This document shows, one piece after another, positions 8,224 through 15,775 of a stretch of 25,692 bases of DNA. Both the position numbers and the translations under genes were made by a program. The notes beneath the pieces were generated by a model that was not told the origin of the DNA, did no database searches, and worked only from the letters and a program-made list of their open reading frames with translations. The DNA is from Gelidibacter sp039916245 (lineage in GTDB: Bacteria > Bacteroidota > Bacteroidia > Flavobacteriales > Flavobacteriaceae), in contig NZ_JBDSLS010000141.1 of the NCBI RefSeq assembly GCF_039916245.1, positions 1 through 25,692 on the forward strand, given 5' to 3'. Position 1 is the first letter of the stretch. Each line of letters begins with the position of its first letter.

Positions 8224-9162
8224 ATGGATAAACAAGTGCTTTTAGAAACCAGAGAACGAGTTTCACCTTACATTCACAACACCTCAATTTTTACATCTTC
8301 ATTACTGGACGTAATGTCCGGAAGTAAATTGTTTTTTAAATGTGAGAACTTCCAGAAAATGGGCGCTTTCAAAATGCGTGGAGCAACCAACGCCATCATG
8401 CAACTTTCCAAAGAGCAGCAGGAGCAAGGTGTAGTCACACATTCCTCAGGAAATTTTGCGCAAGCATTATCTTTAGCGGCGAAAAATTTGGGTGTTACCG
8501 CCTATATCGTCATGCCCAATAATGCGCCAAAAGTAAAAAAAGAAGCCGTTTTAGCTTATGGTGGCATCGTTACGGATTGTGAGCCTAACATCGCAGCGCG
8601 CGAACAAGCAGCACAGCAAATTGTTGATGAAAAAGGGGCAACATTTATCCATCCTTCCAACGACTTAGATGTTATTTTGGGAAATGCTACCGCGGCAATG
8701 GAGCTACTTGAAGTGCACCCTGATTTGGATGTTATCCTTAGTCCAGTAGGCGGTGGCGGTTTACTTGCCGGTACGGCTTTAGCGGCTCATTATTTTGGCA
8801 ACCACTGTTTAGTTATTGGCGCAGAACCTCAAGTGGCTGATGATGCTTTTCGATCTTTGAAAAGCGGTCAGATTGAAACGAATGATTCAGCAGATACTGT
8901 TGCTGACGGATTAAGAACCCAATTAGGAGATATCAATTTTCCAATCCTACAAAAGCATGTCGATCATATTATTTGTGTGGAAGAACAGGAGATTATTAAG
9001 GCGATGAAGATATTGTGGGAACGACTTAAAATTGTGGTGGAACCTTCAAGTGCTGTAGGTTTCGCAGCCGTATTAAAGGAAAATGAATATTTTAAGGGAA
9101 AGCAGGTAGGAATTATTCTTTCTGGAGGAAATGTGGACTTGGAAACGATCAAATTCTCTTGA
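8224..9162 (+). CDS. Threonine/serine dehydratase-like PLP enzyme
   Basis: A 312-residue fold-type II PLP enzyme, either a catabolic threonine (serine) ammonia-lyase or a serine racemase. PLP would sit on K50 (GAFKMRGA); SSGNFAQA (74-81) binds the substrate carboxylate, with Phe where most relatives have His; GGGG (176-179) binds the PLP phosphate; SGGN is near the end. There is no C-terminal ACT domain, so it is the short form (about 310-330 residues), not the feedback-regulated biosynthetic IlvA. It follows the EamA transporter by 30 bases and is probably co-transcribed. Racemase versus dehydratase cannot be decided by eye. Confidence 0.88.
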   Translation: MDKQVLLETRERVSPYIHNTSIFTSSLLDVMSGSKLFFKCENFQKMGAFKMRGATNAIMQLSKEQQEQGVVTHSSGNFAQALSLAAKNLGVTAYIVMPNNAPKVKKEAVLAYGGIVTDCEPNIAAREQAAQQIVDEKGATFIHPSNDLDVILGNATAAMELLEVHPDLDVILSPVGGGGLLAGTALAAHYFGNHCLVIGAEPQVADDAFRSLKSGQIETNDSADTVADGLRTQLGDINFPILQKHVDHIICVEEQEIIKAMKILWERLKIVVEPSSAVGFAAVLKENEYFKGKQVGIILSGGNVDLETIKFS

Positions 9163-9179
9163 TTTGCAATTCCTTTTGC

Positions 9180-9221
9180 CGATGAAACTTGACGTTCGTA
9201 TAATCGTCCTACATTTCATCG
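9180..9221 (+). terminator. Probable terminator hairpin after the dehydratase
   Basis: Nested inverted repeat: CGATGAAA (9180-9187) pairs exactly with TTTCATCG (9214-9221), and inside it GACG (9191-9194) pairs with CGTC (9205-9208). A short TTTAATT follows. It lies 18 bases past the stop, so it probably ends the transporter-dehydratase transcript, though the T-tract is poor. Confidence 0.45.
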
Positions 9222-9246
9222 TTTAATTCAAGCGTTTATATGTTTT

Positions 9247-9279
9247 TTTGTTCAGAAAGATGGCAATTGATTAGTTTTG
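9247..9279 (+). promoter_or_regulatory. Promoter of the intradiol-like secreted protein
   Basis: TTTG at 9247-9250 (-33) and TAGTTTTG at 9272-9279 (-7), separated by 21 bases, fit the Bacteroidota consensus TTTG-N~19-TAnnTTTG. The predicted start of transcription lies about 15-18 bases before the ATG at 9304. Confidence 0.6.
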
Positions 9280-9303
9280 AGGTAATTAATAATTGTTCGT
9301 CAC

Positions 9304-9924
9304 ATGAAAAAAGTAGTTTACCTTCTGTCAATTACGTTTTTTTTAAGCAATTTCAGTACGTTAAGTGCTCAAGAATCTGCTGAAAATCTACCAGGCGATT
9401 ATAAGAAACGCAATGCAATTTATGATTATTCACACCCATTAAGTGATACCGATTCCATTCCTGATTTCGCATCAAAAGAAAATCCAATAAAAATTACGGG
9501 AACTGTTTTTTTAAGTGACGGTTTTACGCCTGCAAAAGATGTGATTCTTTTTATCAGTCAACCTGATGACAATGGGAATTATGAGGTCATGACGCATTTG
9601 AAAAAACGTTATGTACATCACAGAGGATGGGTAAAAACTAATGCTGAAGGGCAATACACATTTTATACATTTATACCAGGAACAGACAGAATTAGCAGAG
9701 ATTTAAAAGCTATTAACTTAACCATCAAAGAACCTAATCAGATGGAGTATGCTGGCAATGAATTTCTTTTTGATAATGATCCTCGTCTAACGGACTTCTG
9801 TCGTAAAAGACTTGAAAAAAACGGTGTAGATAATATTCTACATCCAGTAAAAGAAGGCGGATTACTTGTGGCTATAAAAAATATTGTCCTCGATACACAT
9901 CGCGTTGAATATGCAAAGAATTAA
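9304..9924 (+). CDS. Secreted intradiol-dioxygenase-fold protein
   Basis: A 206-residue exported protein. Residues 1-22 are a Sec signal ending in LSAQ. The mature part resembles the Bacteroidota 'intradiol ring-cleavage dioxygenase' group, with GTVFLSDGFTPAKDVILFI (66-84) and the block RGWVKTNAEGQYTFYTFIPG (107-126), where one iron-binding Tyr normally resides. In active enzymes the next segment holds a His-x-His pair of iron ligands; here it reads AINLTIKEP (136-144), with Asn and Leu and no His, so ring cleavage seems unlikely. A periplasmic or surface binding role is possible but not shown. It has its own promoter and terminator. Confidence 0.75.
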   Translation: MKKVVYLLSITFFLSNFSTLSAQESAENLPGDYKKRNAIYDYSHPLSDTDSIPDFASKENPIKITGTVFLSDGFTPAKDVILFISQPDDNGNYEVMTHLKKRYVHHRGWVKTNAEGQYTFYTFIPGTDRISRDLKAINLTIKEPNQMEYAGNEFLFDNDPRLTDFCRKRLEKNGVDNILHPVKEGGLLVAIKNIVLDTHRVEYAKN

Positions 9925-9940
9925 ACTATTTAACACTATG

Positions 9941-9973
9941 AAAAAATCCCACGTTAGTGGGATTTTTTTTTTT
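9941..9973. terminator. Bidirectional intrinsic terminator
   Basis: A perfect 12-base stem, AAAAAATCCCAC / GTGGGATTTTTT, with a GTTA loop and an extended T-run. It lies between two convergent genes, 17 bases after the stop of the secreted protein and 13 bases after the stop of the YtxH-like gene, and has A- and T-tracts suited to both directions. Confidence 0.9.
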
Positions 9974-9986
9974 CTATTTTCCGATT

Positions 9987-10223
9987 CTATTGGTTCATAT
10001 TATTGACTTCCTTTTGCACGCCACTTTTAAAGTCGTCATATTTAGACTTGACTGTTGATTCGACGTCATTATAAGTGTCTTTTACTTTTTGACCAACATC
10101 ATTCACTTTGGCGTGAAGTTGTTCTTTCTTTTCTGGAGATAGGTTTTTATATTTCCACCAGGCATAAACACCAGCTCCAATTCCTAATAAGGCCAAAAGC
10201 CCTGTTCCTTGTTGTTTTTTCAT
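9987..10223 (-). CDS. YtxH-like small membrane-anchored protein
   Basis: A 78-residue protein with a glycine-rich N-terminal membrane segment (GLLALLGIGAGVYAWW, residues 8-23), followed by a charged amphipathic helix with repeated KVKDTYNDVEST-like units. This is the layout of YtxH-domain proteins, which are often linked to general stress but have no defined activity. It starts with ATG. The 41 bases directly upstream are an almost perfect 20/21-base tandem repeat that may include its promoter. It converges on the intradiol-like gene, with a shared terminator between. Confidence 0.75.
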   Translation of the reverse strand: MKKQQGTGLLALLGIGAGVYAWWKYKNLSPEKKEQLHAKVNDVGQKVKDTYNDVESTVKSKYDDFKSGVQKEVNNMNQ

Positions 10224-10230
10224 GTCGTTT

Positions 10231-10271
10231 GATTTTTATTAAGATAATGTGATTTTTATTAAAGATAATGG
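10231..10271. repeat. 20/21-bp tandem duplication upstream of the YtxH-like gene
   Basis: Unit 1 (10231-10250) GATTTTTATTAAGATAATGT and unit 2 (10251-10271) differ only by one added A and the last base. On the minus strand each contains a TTATCTT word close to the -7 consensus (TATCTTTA in unit 2), so the duplication may have doubled a promoter element. Confidence 0.6.
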
Positions 10272-10423
10272 ATTTTGATTTTAATCGGAACGTTTATGTC
10301 CACATTATGATAATTTTAATACGTTATTATGATATTTTTTTGAAAACGCAAAAGTTCTATTTGTGTGCCATTCTTGGTTACGTGCGCCAGCATAACAAAT
10401 TAACAGCAAGGATCAATTGAAAT

Positions 10424-10451
10424 TTTGGATCCATAGATTTAATTATATTTG
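10424..10451 (+). promoter_or_regulatory. Promoter of the broken GNAT gene
   Basis: TTTG at 10424-10427 and TATATTTG at 10444-10451, spaced by 16 bases, match the Bacteroidota -33/-7 pattern. The predicted leader to the TTG start at 10478 is about 20 bases, which supports that start. Confidence 0.55.
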
Positions 10452-10477
10452 CGAGCTCACAATCCATTAAAAACGTC

Positions 10478-10921
10478 TTGAAAACAGCAGTTCATTTGAT
10501 CCAAGCAAAAGCATCTGATCTTGAAATTACTTATAAGATCTTTTGCACTTCCCTCAAGCCTTATCTTGAAAAATTATGGGATTGGGATGAGGTGCATCAG
10601 CGAAAGATTCACAAAAAAAAATTCAAGCCCTCAAAAACAAACTTAATTGAATTTGAAGAGCAAATCGTTGGATTTATGGTTTTATCTGAAAAGGATAAGG
10701 AGTTTTATATAGAGAATTTGTTGATCGATTAAACCTTTCAAAATTTAGGAATTGGAACAGAAGTCATGCAACGTATGATTCAAAAATCCATTTCAGAAAA
10801 GAAAAATATTCGATTACAGGTTTTTAAGATCAATACAAAGGCTCAAAAGTTTTATAAAGATCTCGAATTTAAAAAAACCTCTGAAAATGAGTTCAACTTT
10901 GAAATGAAACGGTCTTTTTAG
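10478..10921 (+). pseudogene. GNAT acetyltransferase interrupted by one in-frame stop
   Basis: A 147-codon GNAT gene with a single TAA at codon 85 (10730-10732). Before the stop it reads through EFYIENLLID, the strand that leads into motif A; directly after it, in the same frame, come TFQNLGIGTEVMQRMI (acetyl-CoA loop Q-x-x-G-x-G), RLQVFKINTKAQKFYKDLEF (the Asn-x-x-Ala-x-x-FY-x-x-x-x-F end of GNAT domains) and the natural stop at 10919-10921. No frameshift or other stop is present, so the lesion is recent, a sequencing error, or read through. A single base change (AAA or GAA to TAA) would explain it, and relatives usually have a charged residue there. The start is TTG, supported by the promoter just upstream. 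Confidence 0.85.
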
Positions 10922-11092
10922 AATATCAAAAAGTATTTAACCCAAAGGATTTTTCAGAAATGCAGAATGGGAAAAACATTTAAATTTAGTCAGGAGCTAA
11001 AACAAGAAAGGGAAGTACTAGTGGGAGCTCAACCACTTTTGAAATGATTAGGCTCCCCAGTAAATTTCATTCAAAAAATGAATTAAAGGAGT

Positions 11093-11242
11093 TTATTCCG
11101 TGGTTTCTGAATCACTTTTCTTTTTATCATTCTTCATTAAATTAACGACGATGCCTACTAAGGCAATACAAACGACAGCAAAAATGACGATCATAAAGAC
11201 ACCGTTATTCCATTTGGCATCTAAAAGTATAGGTTGGTACAT
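11093..11242 (-). CDS. Small single-span membrane protein, 49 residues
   Basis: An ATG-started frame of 49 codons on the minus strand. It begins MYQPILLDAKWNNGVFM, continues with one clear membrane helix (about residues 15-35, IVIFAVVCIALVGIVVNLM) and ends in a lysine-rich then acidic tail (KNDKKKSDSETTE). The positive charges right after the helix predict that the C-terminus faces the cytoplasm. I do not recognise a named family, but the composition is that of a real small membrane protein, and nothing else occupies the space between the broken GNAT gene and the secreted coiled-coil gene. Confidence 0.65.
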   Translation of the reverse strand: MYQPILLDAKWNNGVFMIVIFAVVCIALVGIVVNLMKNDKKKSDSETTE

Positions 11243-11412
11243 GGTTATTTGTTTTGATTGTTAAAAGTAAAACTATATCATATGGCTTTCAAAATACATG
11301 ATTTATATCACTATTTGTGGGTTTTAGGCGAAAAGCGCAATATATGCGATAAATATTTGATTTTCATGTGCAAAAATCCTAGAAAACAACATTTTAAGAT
11401 GTGAAAATTGTA

Positions 11413-11420
11413 TAATTTTG
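11413..11420 (+). promoter_or_regulatory. Promoter -7 element for the secreted coiled-coil protein
   Basis: TAATTTTG fits TAnnTTTG and lies 23 bases before the ATG at 11444. No clear -33 TTTG is present at the standard spacing. Confidence 0.5.
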
Positions 11421-11443
11421 CAGCGTTTTAAACTAAAAGTAAA

Positions 11444-11815
11444 ATGAAACCATATTTCTTATTAATTACATTATTTTTTTCGATAGAATTAGTTGCACAA
11501 ACTGATTATAAAAGGCAGCTTGACAGCTTAACCACAGTACACAAAGTATGTATTATTGAAAATACTATAAGAAATCATCGCGTAAAGCTGGATCAATTAA
11601 GGAAGCAAAGACAGAGTTTAAATGCCAAACTTGCAGACATCCAAAGTTTCAAAATTCGTCGTTCAGATGCTGAAAAAGAGGAACAATTAGCCGCAATCAA
11701 TCAACAGATTGAAGCCAATGCCATTGCAAATACTAATGCCACCGTTTATTTGACGACGTTAATCAACGATTTGGTGCTGGCTAATGAAGATGTGAAGAGC
11801 TTACGGAATAATTGA
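11444..11815 (+). CDS. Secreted coiled-coil protein of unknown function
   Basis: A 123-residue protein. Residues 1-19 (MKPYFLLITLFFSIELVAQ) are a Sec signal peptide with cleavage likely after VAQ. The mature part is predicted to be almost entirely helical, with heptad-like stretches VKLDQLRKQRQSLNAKLADI and AEKEEQLAAINQQIEANAI and a single Cys (C36). No enzymatic motif is visible. It is probably periplasmic. It has a -7 element immediately upstream and a strong hairpin downstream (11927-11966). Not recognised as a named family. Confidence 0.7.
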   Translation: MKPYFLLITLFFSIELVAQTDYKRQLDSLTTVHKVCIIENTIRNHRVKLDQLRKQRQSLNAKLADIQSFKIRRSDAEKEEQLAAINQQIEANAIANTNATVYLTTLINDLVLANEDVKSLRNN

Positions 11816-11926
11816 TTCTGTAAATTCTGAACACTATTGTTTTAAAATTAGTTAGCGGTAAGGCTGAAGGGCTATTTGGGAAGAAGCATTGAGTTTACTT
11901 AGATACCTAACAATCCGGTTTAAAAA

Positions 11927-11966
11927 GCCTAAGTCACTTTAAAAGTCGTATTAAAGTAACTTAAGC
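11927..11966. terminator. Long imperfect hairpin between convergent genes
   Basis: Two 16-base arms, GCCTAAGTCACTTTAA (11927-11942) and TTAAAGTAACTTAAGC (11951-11966), pair with two mismatches around an 8-base loop. The stem is AT-rich and has no long T-run. The position, between the plus-strand secreted protein and the minus-strand CDGSH gene, suits a bidirectional terminator. Confidence 0.5.
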
Positions 11967-12022
11967 TTCGTTTATTAATTGCTTTCTATATTAAGTTAGA
12001 CAGCAAAATTATGGTTTGCAAA

Positions 12023-12244
12023 TTATGCCTTTGGAGGCAAAGCAAAAGCTACGGCATCATGCTCAAAGTGATTTCGGTGTGCGCCATCGCAAAAAGGTTT
12101 ATTGGCCGAAAGTCCACATCTACATAAAGAAATGACATCACGACCACCAAGGTCATAGGCATTGCCGTCCTTATCAACAATTTCAAAATCGCCACTTATT
12201 CTTAATGATCCGTTGTTATTTACTTTTAGGGTTGTTTTACTCAT
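12023..12244 (-). CDS. CDGSH iron-sulfur domain protein
   Basis: A 73-residue protein carrying the CDGSH-type [2Fe-2S] site, C-R-C-G-x(7)-P-F-C-D-G-A-H (from residue 41), with three Cys and one His as cluster ligands. The N-terminal part (KVNNNGSLRISGDFEIVDKDG) is a short beta-rich segment common in bacterial single-domain versions. Bacterial members are small cytoplasmic electron-transfer or redox-sensing proteins. It starts with ATG, has a -7 element 54 bases upstream, and is divergent from an LLM-class flavin oxidoreductase, a possible redox partner (inference only). Confidence 0.9.
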   Translation of the reverse strand: MSKTTLKVNNNGSLRISGDFEIVDKDGNAYDLGGRDVISLCRCGLSANKPFCDGAHRNHFEHDAVAFALPPKA

Positions 12245-12297
12245 AGCTATTAATTTTTATTGGTTATTTTGGTTCCACTAGATGGTGTCCAACACGG

Positions 12298-12305
12298 CAA
12301 ACATA
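12298..12305 (-). promoter_or_regulatory. Promoter -7 element for the CDGSH gene
   Basis: The minus strand reads TATGTTTG, matching TAnnTTTG. The predicted leader is about 45 bases. No clear -33 element is present. Confidence 0.45.
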
Positions 12306-12592
12306 GTTGTATTCATGTTAAGAACTATTTTAAATTAAGTTTCGCAATAAAAGCAAACCAATTTTAAATCAAAAAAATCAATTTGCAAATCCTTAGATAT
12401 TTGGGTTTTATTGCTCCAAACCTTCGTTTTTTTAATCACAAAAAAAAAGTTTTATAAACACAAAACATAATAATAGTGAGAACGGGTTCAGCTTGTAGTA
12501 ATTAAAGAAATTCATGTCTTCCTCTTCTAGGTTGTTGGAATCTGTTTATTCGGATTAACAAAGCTCTAACAGTAAGCCAGCAAATTATGCAG

Positions 12593-12600
12593 TAATTTTG
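12593..12600 (+). promoter_or_regulatory. Promoter -7 element for the LLM oxidoreductase
   Basis: TAATTTTG matches TAnnTTTG. It lies 54 bases before the ATG at 12655. Confidence 0.45.
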
Positions 12601-12654
12601 TGATTTAGGACTAAATCCGTAGTCAAATTTCAACACACTATCAGTTAACACTAT

Positions 12655-13668
12655 ATGAATTCCCAAAAAACAACATACTCTCTTTTAGAACTCGCTCTAG
12701 TCTCTGAAGGTCATAGTCTCAAACAAACTTTTAATAATTCCTTAGCCTTGGCGCAAGAAGCCGAAAGCTTTGGTTACGAACGGTTTTGGCTGGCAGAACA
12801 TCACAATGCCGTTAATATTGGCAGTAGTGCCACGGCCATTCTTATCGGTTATATTGCCGAAGGCACAACGACAATTCGCGTAGGCTCTGGCGGAATTATG
12901 CTGCCTAACCATTCACCTTTAATTGTTGCCGAACAGTTTGGAACTTTAGGATCTTTATATCCCAACCGTATTGATTTAGGATTGGGTAGAGCACCAGGAA
13001 CTGATCGTGAAACTGCTCAGGCCATTCGTTCTGATTTTATGCAGGCTGCGCATTCGTTCCCTAGTGATATAGAAGAAATTCAAAAATATTTTTCAATAGA
13101 CAATGTGCATTCTAAAATTCGCGCCACTGTAGCAGAAGGCGTAGAAGTACCGATTTATATTTTAGGCTCCAGTACCGATAGTGCGCATTTGGCTGCTAAA
13201 AAAGGAATGCCCTATGCTTTTGCCAGCCACTTTGCCACACAGCATTTAGAAAATGCCATCGACACTTATAGAAAAGAATTTCAACCTTCTGAAATTTTAG
13301 AGGTGCCTTATGTGATGGCAGGTGTGAACATTATTATAGCTGAAACCGACGAGGAAGCGGATCGTTTTGCAACCTCGTTAATACGCATGTTTGTGGGCAT
13401 TTTCACGGGCAAAAGAGAATATTTACAACCGCCAACGGCAATGACGCAAGAACTTAGGGAAATTATGCAGCATCCTCAAGTGCACCAAATGCTGAAATAT
13501 TCATTTATAGGTAGTAAAGCCACTGTAAAAGCACAGGTCAAAGCATTTTTGGATCACACCAAAGCTGATGAAGTCATTGCGGTCACGAATATCTTTGATG
13601 TTAAGGATAGAATTCGTTCGTATGAATTGTTTGCGGAGATCATGGACGAGTTGAATGCCGAAATATAA
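12655..13668 (+). CDS. LLM-class flavin-dependent oxidoreductase
   Basis: A 337-residue TIM-barrel flavoenzyme of the luciferase-like monooxygenase superfamily, similar to the YhbW type. Family hallmarks are the early SFGYERFWLAEHHN (38-51), the block IRVGSGGIMLPNHSPL, and RIDLGLGRAPGTDRET. YILGSSTDSAHLAAKKGMPYAFASHF in the middle forms the flavin/phosphate region. The substrate is unknown; such proteins use reduced FMN. It is followed by a CIA30-domain gene 61 bases downstream on the same strand, with no terminator between. Confidence 0.9.
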   Translation: MNSQKTTYSLLELALVSEGHSLKQTFNNSLALAQEAESFGYERFWLAEHHNAVNIGSSATAILIGYIAEGTTTIRVGSGGIMLPNHSPLIVAEQFGTLGSLYPNRIDLGLGRAPGTDRETAQAIRSDFMQAAHSFPSDIEEIQKYFSIDNVHSKIRATVAEGVEVPIYILGSSTDSAHLAAKKGMPYAFASHFATQHLENAIDTYRKEFQPSEILEVPYVMAGVNIIIAETDEEADRFATSLIRMFVGIFTGKREYLQPPTAMTQELREIMQHPQVHQMLKYSFIGSKATVKAQVKAFLDHTKADEVIAVTNIFDVKDRIRSYELFAEIMDELNAEI

Positions 13669-13729
13669 GTAATATCAATCATTTTTATTAATAGAATGCC
13701 TATCTTTTTGTTAAATAATTATTGAAAAT

Positions 13730-14230
13730 ATGAATCCTCAAGCTGATTCCGTCATTTATGATTTTTCACAGCACTTAAATTCTGAGGCTTGGCATATTGT
13801 GAATGACGGGGTTATGGGTGGATTTTCTAAAGGAAAAATGGCCATCAATGCTGCTGGCAATGCTCTTTTTGAAGGCTTTATAACTACCGAAAACAGCGGC
13901 GGATTCTCTTCGGTTAAACATGCATTTCCTGAAAAATTGGTCTCTAATTATAAGTCCGTTTTATTGCGCATTAAGGGCGATGGTAAAATGTATCAATTCC
14001 GAATTAAAGAACGTTTAGAGCAACCTTTTTCATACATCCACGAATTTCAAACCTCTGGCGAATGGGAAACTATCCGCATTCCGTTGGCGGCGTTTTATCC
14101 TAGTTTTAGAGGTCATACTCTCAATATGCCCAATTATAATGGCGAAAGTATGCAAGAAGTCACATTTCTGATAGGAAATAAAAAGAAAGAGTATTTTGCC
14201 TTAGAGATCGAACGCATTTGGTTAGAATGA
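13730..14230 (+). CDS. CIA30 domain protein
   Basis: A 166-residue protein made almost entirely of a CIA30 (complex I intermediate-associated protein 30) domain, a galactose-binding-like beta sandwich. Typical features are VIYDFSQHLNSEAWHIVNDGVMGG near the start (the W.I.NDGVMGG motif), the GGFSSVK segment, and RIKGDGKMYQFRIK in the core. No signal peptide is seen, so it is cytoplasmic. In eukaryotes CIA30 assists complex I assembly; the bacterial role is undefined. It shares a strand with the flavin oxidoreductase 61 bases upstream and may be co-transcribed. Confidence 0.88.
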   Translation: MNPQADSVIYDFSQHLNSEAWHIVNDGVMGGFSKGKMAINAAGNALFEGFITTENSGGFSSVKHAFPEKLVSNYKSVLLRIKGDGKMYQFRIKERLEQPFSYIHEFQTSGEWETIRIPLAAFYPSFRGHTLNMPNYNGESMQEVTFLIGNKKKEYFALEIERIWLE

Positions 14231-14406
14231 CGACTCTTTTTTCAAGTTGTTTTTGCTCGCTGAAATCAACTTCATGATCTCAACCATTATCATAAAAACC
14301 TTAATTATCAAGTTAAACATTATATCTTGAAATGCTCTCCTGCTATTTATCGCAATTCGCAGTGTATTAATAAGGGGATTGTCGTTATTCCCTGCGAAAG
14401 TGTGGT

Positions 14407-14414
14407 TATCTTTG
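14407..14414 (+). promoter_or_regulatory. Promoter -7 element for the DEAD-box helicase pair
   Basis: TATCTTTG matches TAnnTTTG and ends 15 bases before the ATG at 14430, leaving a leader of fewer than ten bases. It rules out the upstream TTG at 14379 as a start. Confidence 0.55.
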
Positions 14415-14429
14415 CGCAAAATATATTTT

Positions 14430-15770
14430 ATGTCAAAACAGTTTTCAGATTTAGGGATTAATGATCAACTACAAAAGAGTTTAGAAAATTTAGGAATTTC
14501 TGTTCCTACAGATATACAAGAAAAGACGATTCCCGTAGTTCTAAATCAAAAAGAAGATGTAGTGGTTTTGGCAAAAACGGGAACAGGGAAAACAGCCGCG
14601 TTTGGGTTGCCTTTGCTGCAATTGGTTGACATCACAAATACCAATATTCAAGCGTTAATTTTAGCGCCAACGCGCGAATTGGGACAACAGATTTATAACA
14701 ATTTGGTGTCTTTTGCTGTAGAAACTCCCGAAATCTCCATCGCCTCCTTATGTGGTGGAATTCCTATAAAACCTCAAATGGAACGTTTAAAAACGACGAC
14801 ACATATCGTGGTGGCAACTCCAGGACGATTGGTCGATTTGATGAAACGTGAGGCTATTAATATTAAAGCTGTTCAATATTTTGTTCTGGATGAAGCGGAC
14901 GAAATGGTTAGCGCATTAAAAGATGAGGTCGATGTCATTATAAAGGACATTCCAAAATCGAGACGAACCTTATTGTTTACGGCCACTATGCCGGGATCAA
15001 TAAAGCAGTTGGTTCAAAACTACATGTCAAAACATGTGGTGCACATCGAGGCGGATATGGCAACGGTTGGGCATCAAGGCATCGATCATCAATATGTAGT
15101 GGTGGAGCCGATTGAGAAATTAGACGTACTCCTTCATTTTTTAAATAGTAGAGAAGGCGAGCGTGGCATAATCTTCTGTAAAACCAAAGCTGCGGTTAAT
15201 AAATTGGCTAAAAACTTGGCCATCAATAAATTCTCATCGGGTGCGCTTCATGGGAGTTTGACCCAAGGCATTCGCGATCGAATAATGGGACAATTTAGAG
15301 AAGGCCATATTAATATTCTAGTGGCTACCGATTTGGCAGCACGTGGTATTGACGTCAAGGAAGTGTCCTTTGTGGTCAATTACCATTTGCCTGATACCTA
15401 TGAAGCTTATGTGCATCGCAGTGGACGAACGGCTAGGGCAGGAGCCAAAGGATTATCCTTAACCATATTGCAAAAAGAAGAAGTTTATGAGATTGCCGAA
15501 TTTGAAAACGAATTGGGGATTGTGTTTCATGAATTTAAAAAAGCAGATGCACAAAGCATTGAAGAAAATAATGGGCTTTTATGGGCTAAAAAGATATTCA
15601 AGACGAAACCCAATCGTGAGGTTTCAGAAGATTTTAAAGCCAAGATAAAAACGGTATTTCATCATTTAACAAAAGACGAATTGGTCGATAAAATATTGGC
15701 CAATTACTTAGTAGAATCAGGCATGGACACTGCAAAACCAGAGCCTTCTAAAAAACATAAAAAGAATTAA
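14430..15770 (+). CDS. DEAD-box ATP-dependent RNA helicase
   Basis: A 446-residue DEAD-box RNA helicase. The Q motif is FSDLGINDQLQKSLENLGIS; motif I is AKTGTGKT (48-55), Ia PTRELGQQ, Ib TPGRLVD, II DEAD (154-157), III TAT (184-186), IV GIIFCKTK, V ATDLAARGID (299-308) and VI HRSGRTAR (329-336). All catalytic residues are present. The last 100 residues end in a lysine-rich tail (EPSKKHKKN) likely to contact RNA. Probable roles are ribosome assembly or mRNA turnover. The ATG at 14430 is used because the promoter -7 element overlaps the longer reading. The next helicase begins five bases after its stop. Confidence 0.95.
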   Translation: MSKQFSDLGINDQLQKSLENLGISVPTDIQEKTIPVVLNQKEDVVVLAKTGTGKTAAFGLPLLQLVDITNTNIQALILAPTRELGQQIYNNLVSFAVETPEISIASLCGGIPIKPQMERLKTTTHIVVATPGRLVDLMKREAINIKAVQYFVLDEADEMVSALKDEVDVIIKDIPKSRRTLLFTATMPGSIKQLVQNYMSKHVVHIEADMATVGHQGIDHQYVVVEPIEKLDVLLHFLNSREGERGIIFCKTKAAVNKLAKNLAINKFSSGALHGSLTQGIRDRIMGQFREGHINILVATDLAARGIDVKEVSFVVNYHLPDTYEAYVHRSGRTARAGAKGLSLTILQKEEVYEIAEFENELGIVFHEFKKADAQSIEENNGLLWAKKIFKTKPNREVSEDFKAKIKTVFHHLTKDELVDKILANYLVESGMDTAKPEPSKKHKKN

Positions 15771-15775
15771 TTCCA

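Larger units (their letters stand above)
12245..12654. other. Divergent promoter region
   Basis: 410 bases without a gene. Two divergent -7 elements are present: TATGTTTG on the minus strand (12298-12305) and TAATTTTG on the plus strand (12593-12600). The middle is AT-rich with a run of A at about 12439-12449. No hairpin or repeat was recognised. Confidence 0.5.

Noticed and set aside
11026..11061. GGGAGC ... GCTCCC inverted repeat downstream of the broken GNAT gene
   Set aside because: The loop is over 20 bases and no T-tract follows, so it is not a convincing terminator.
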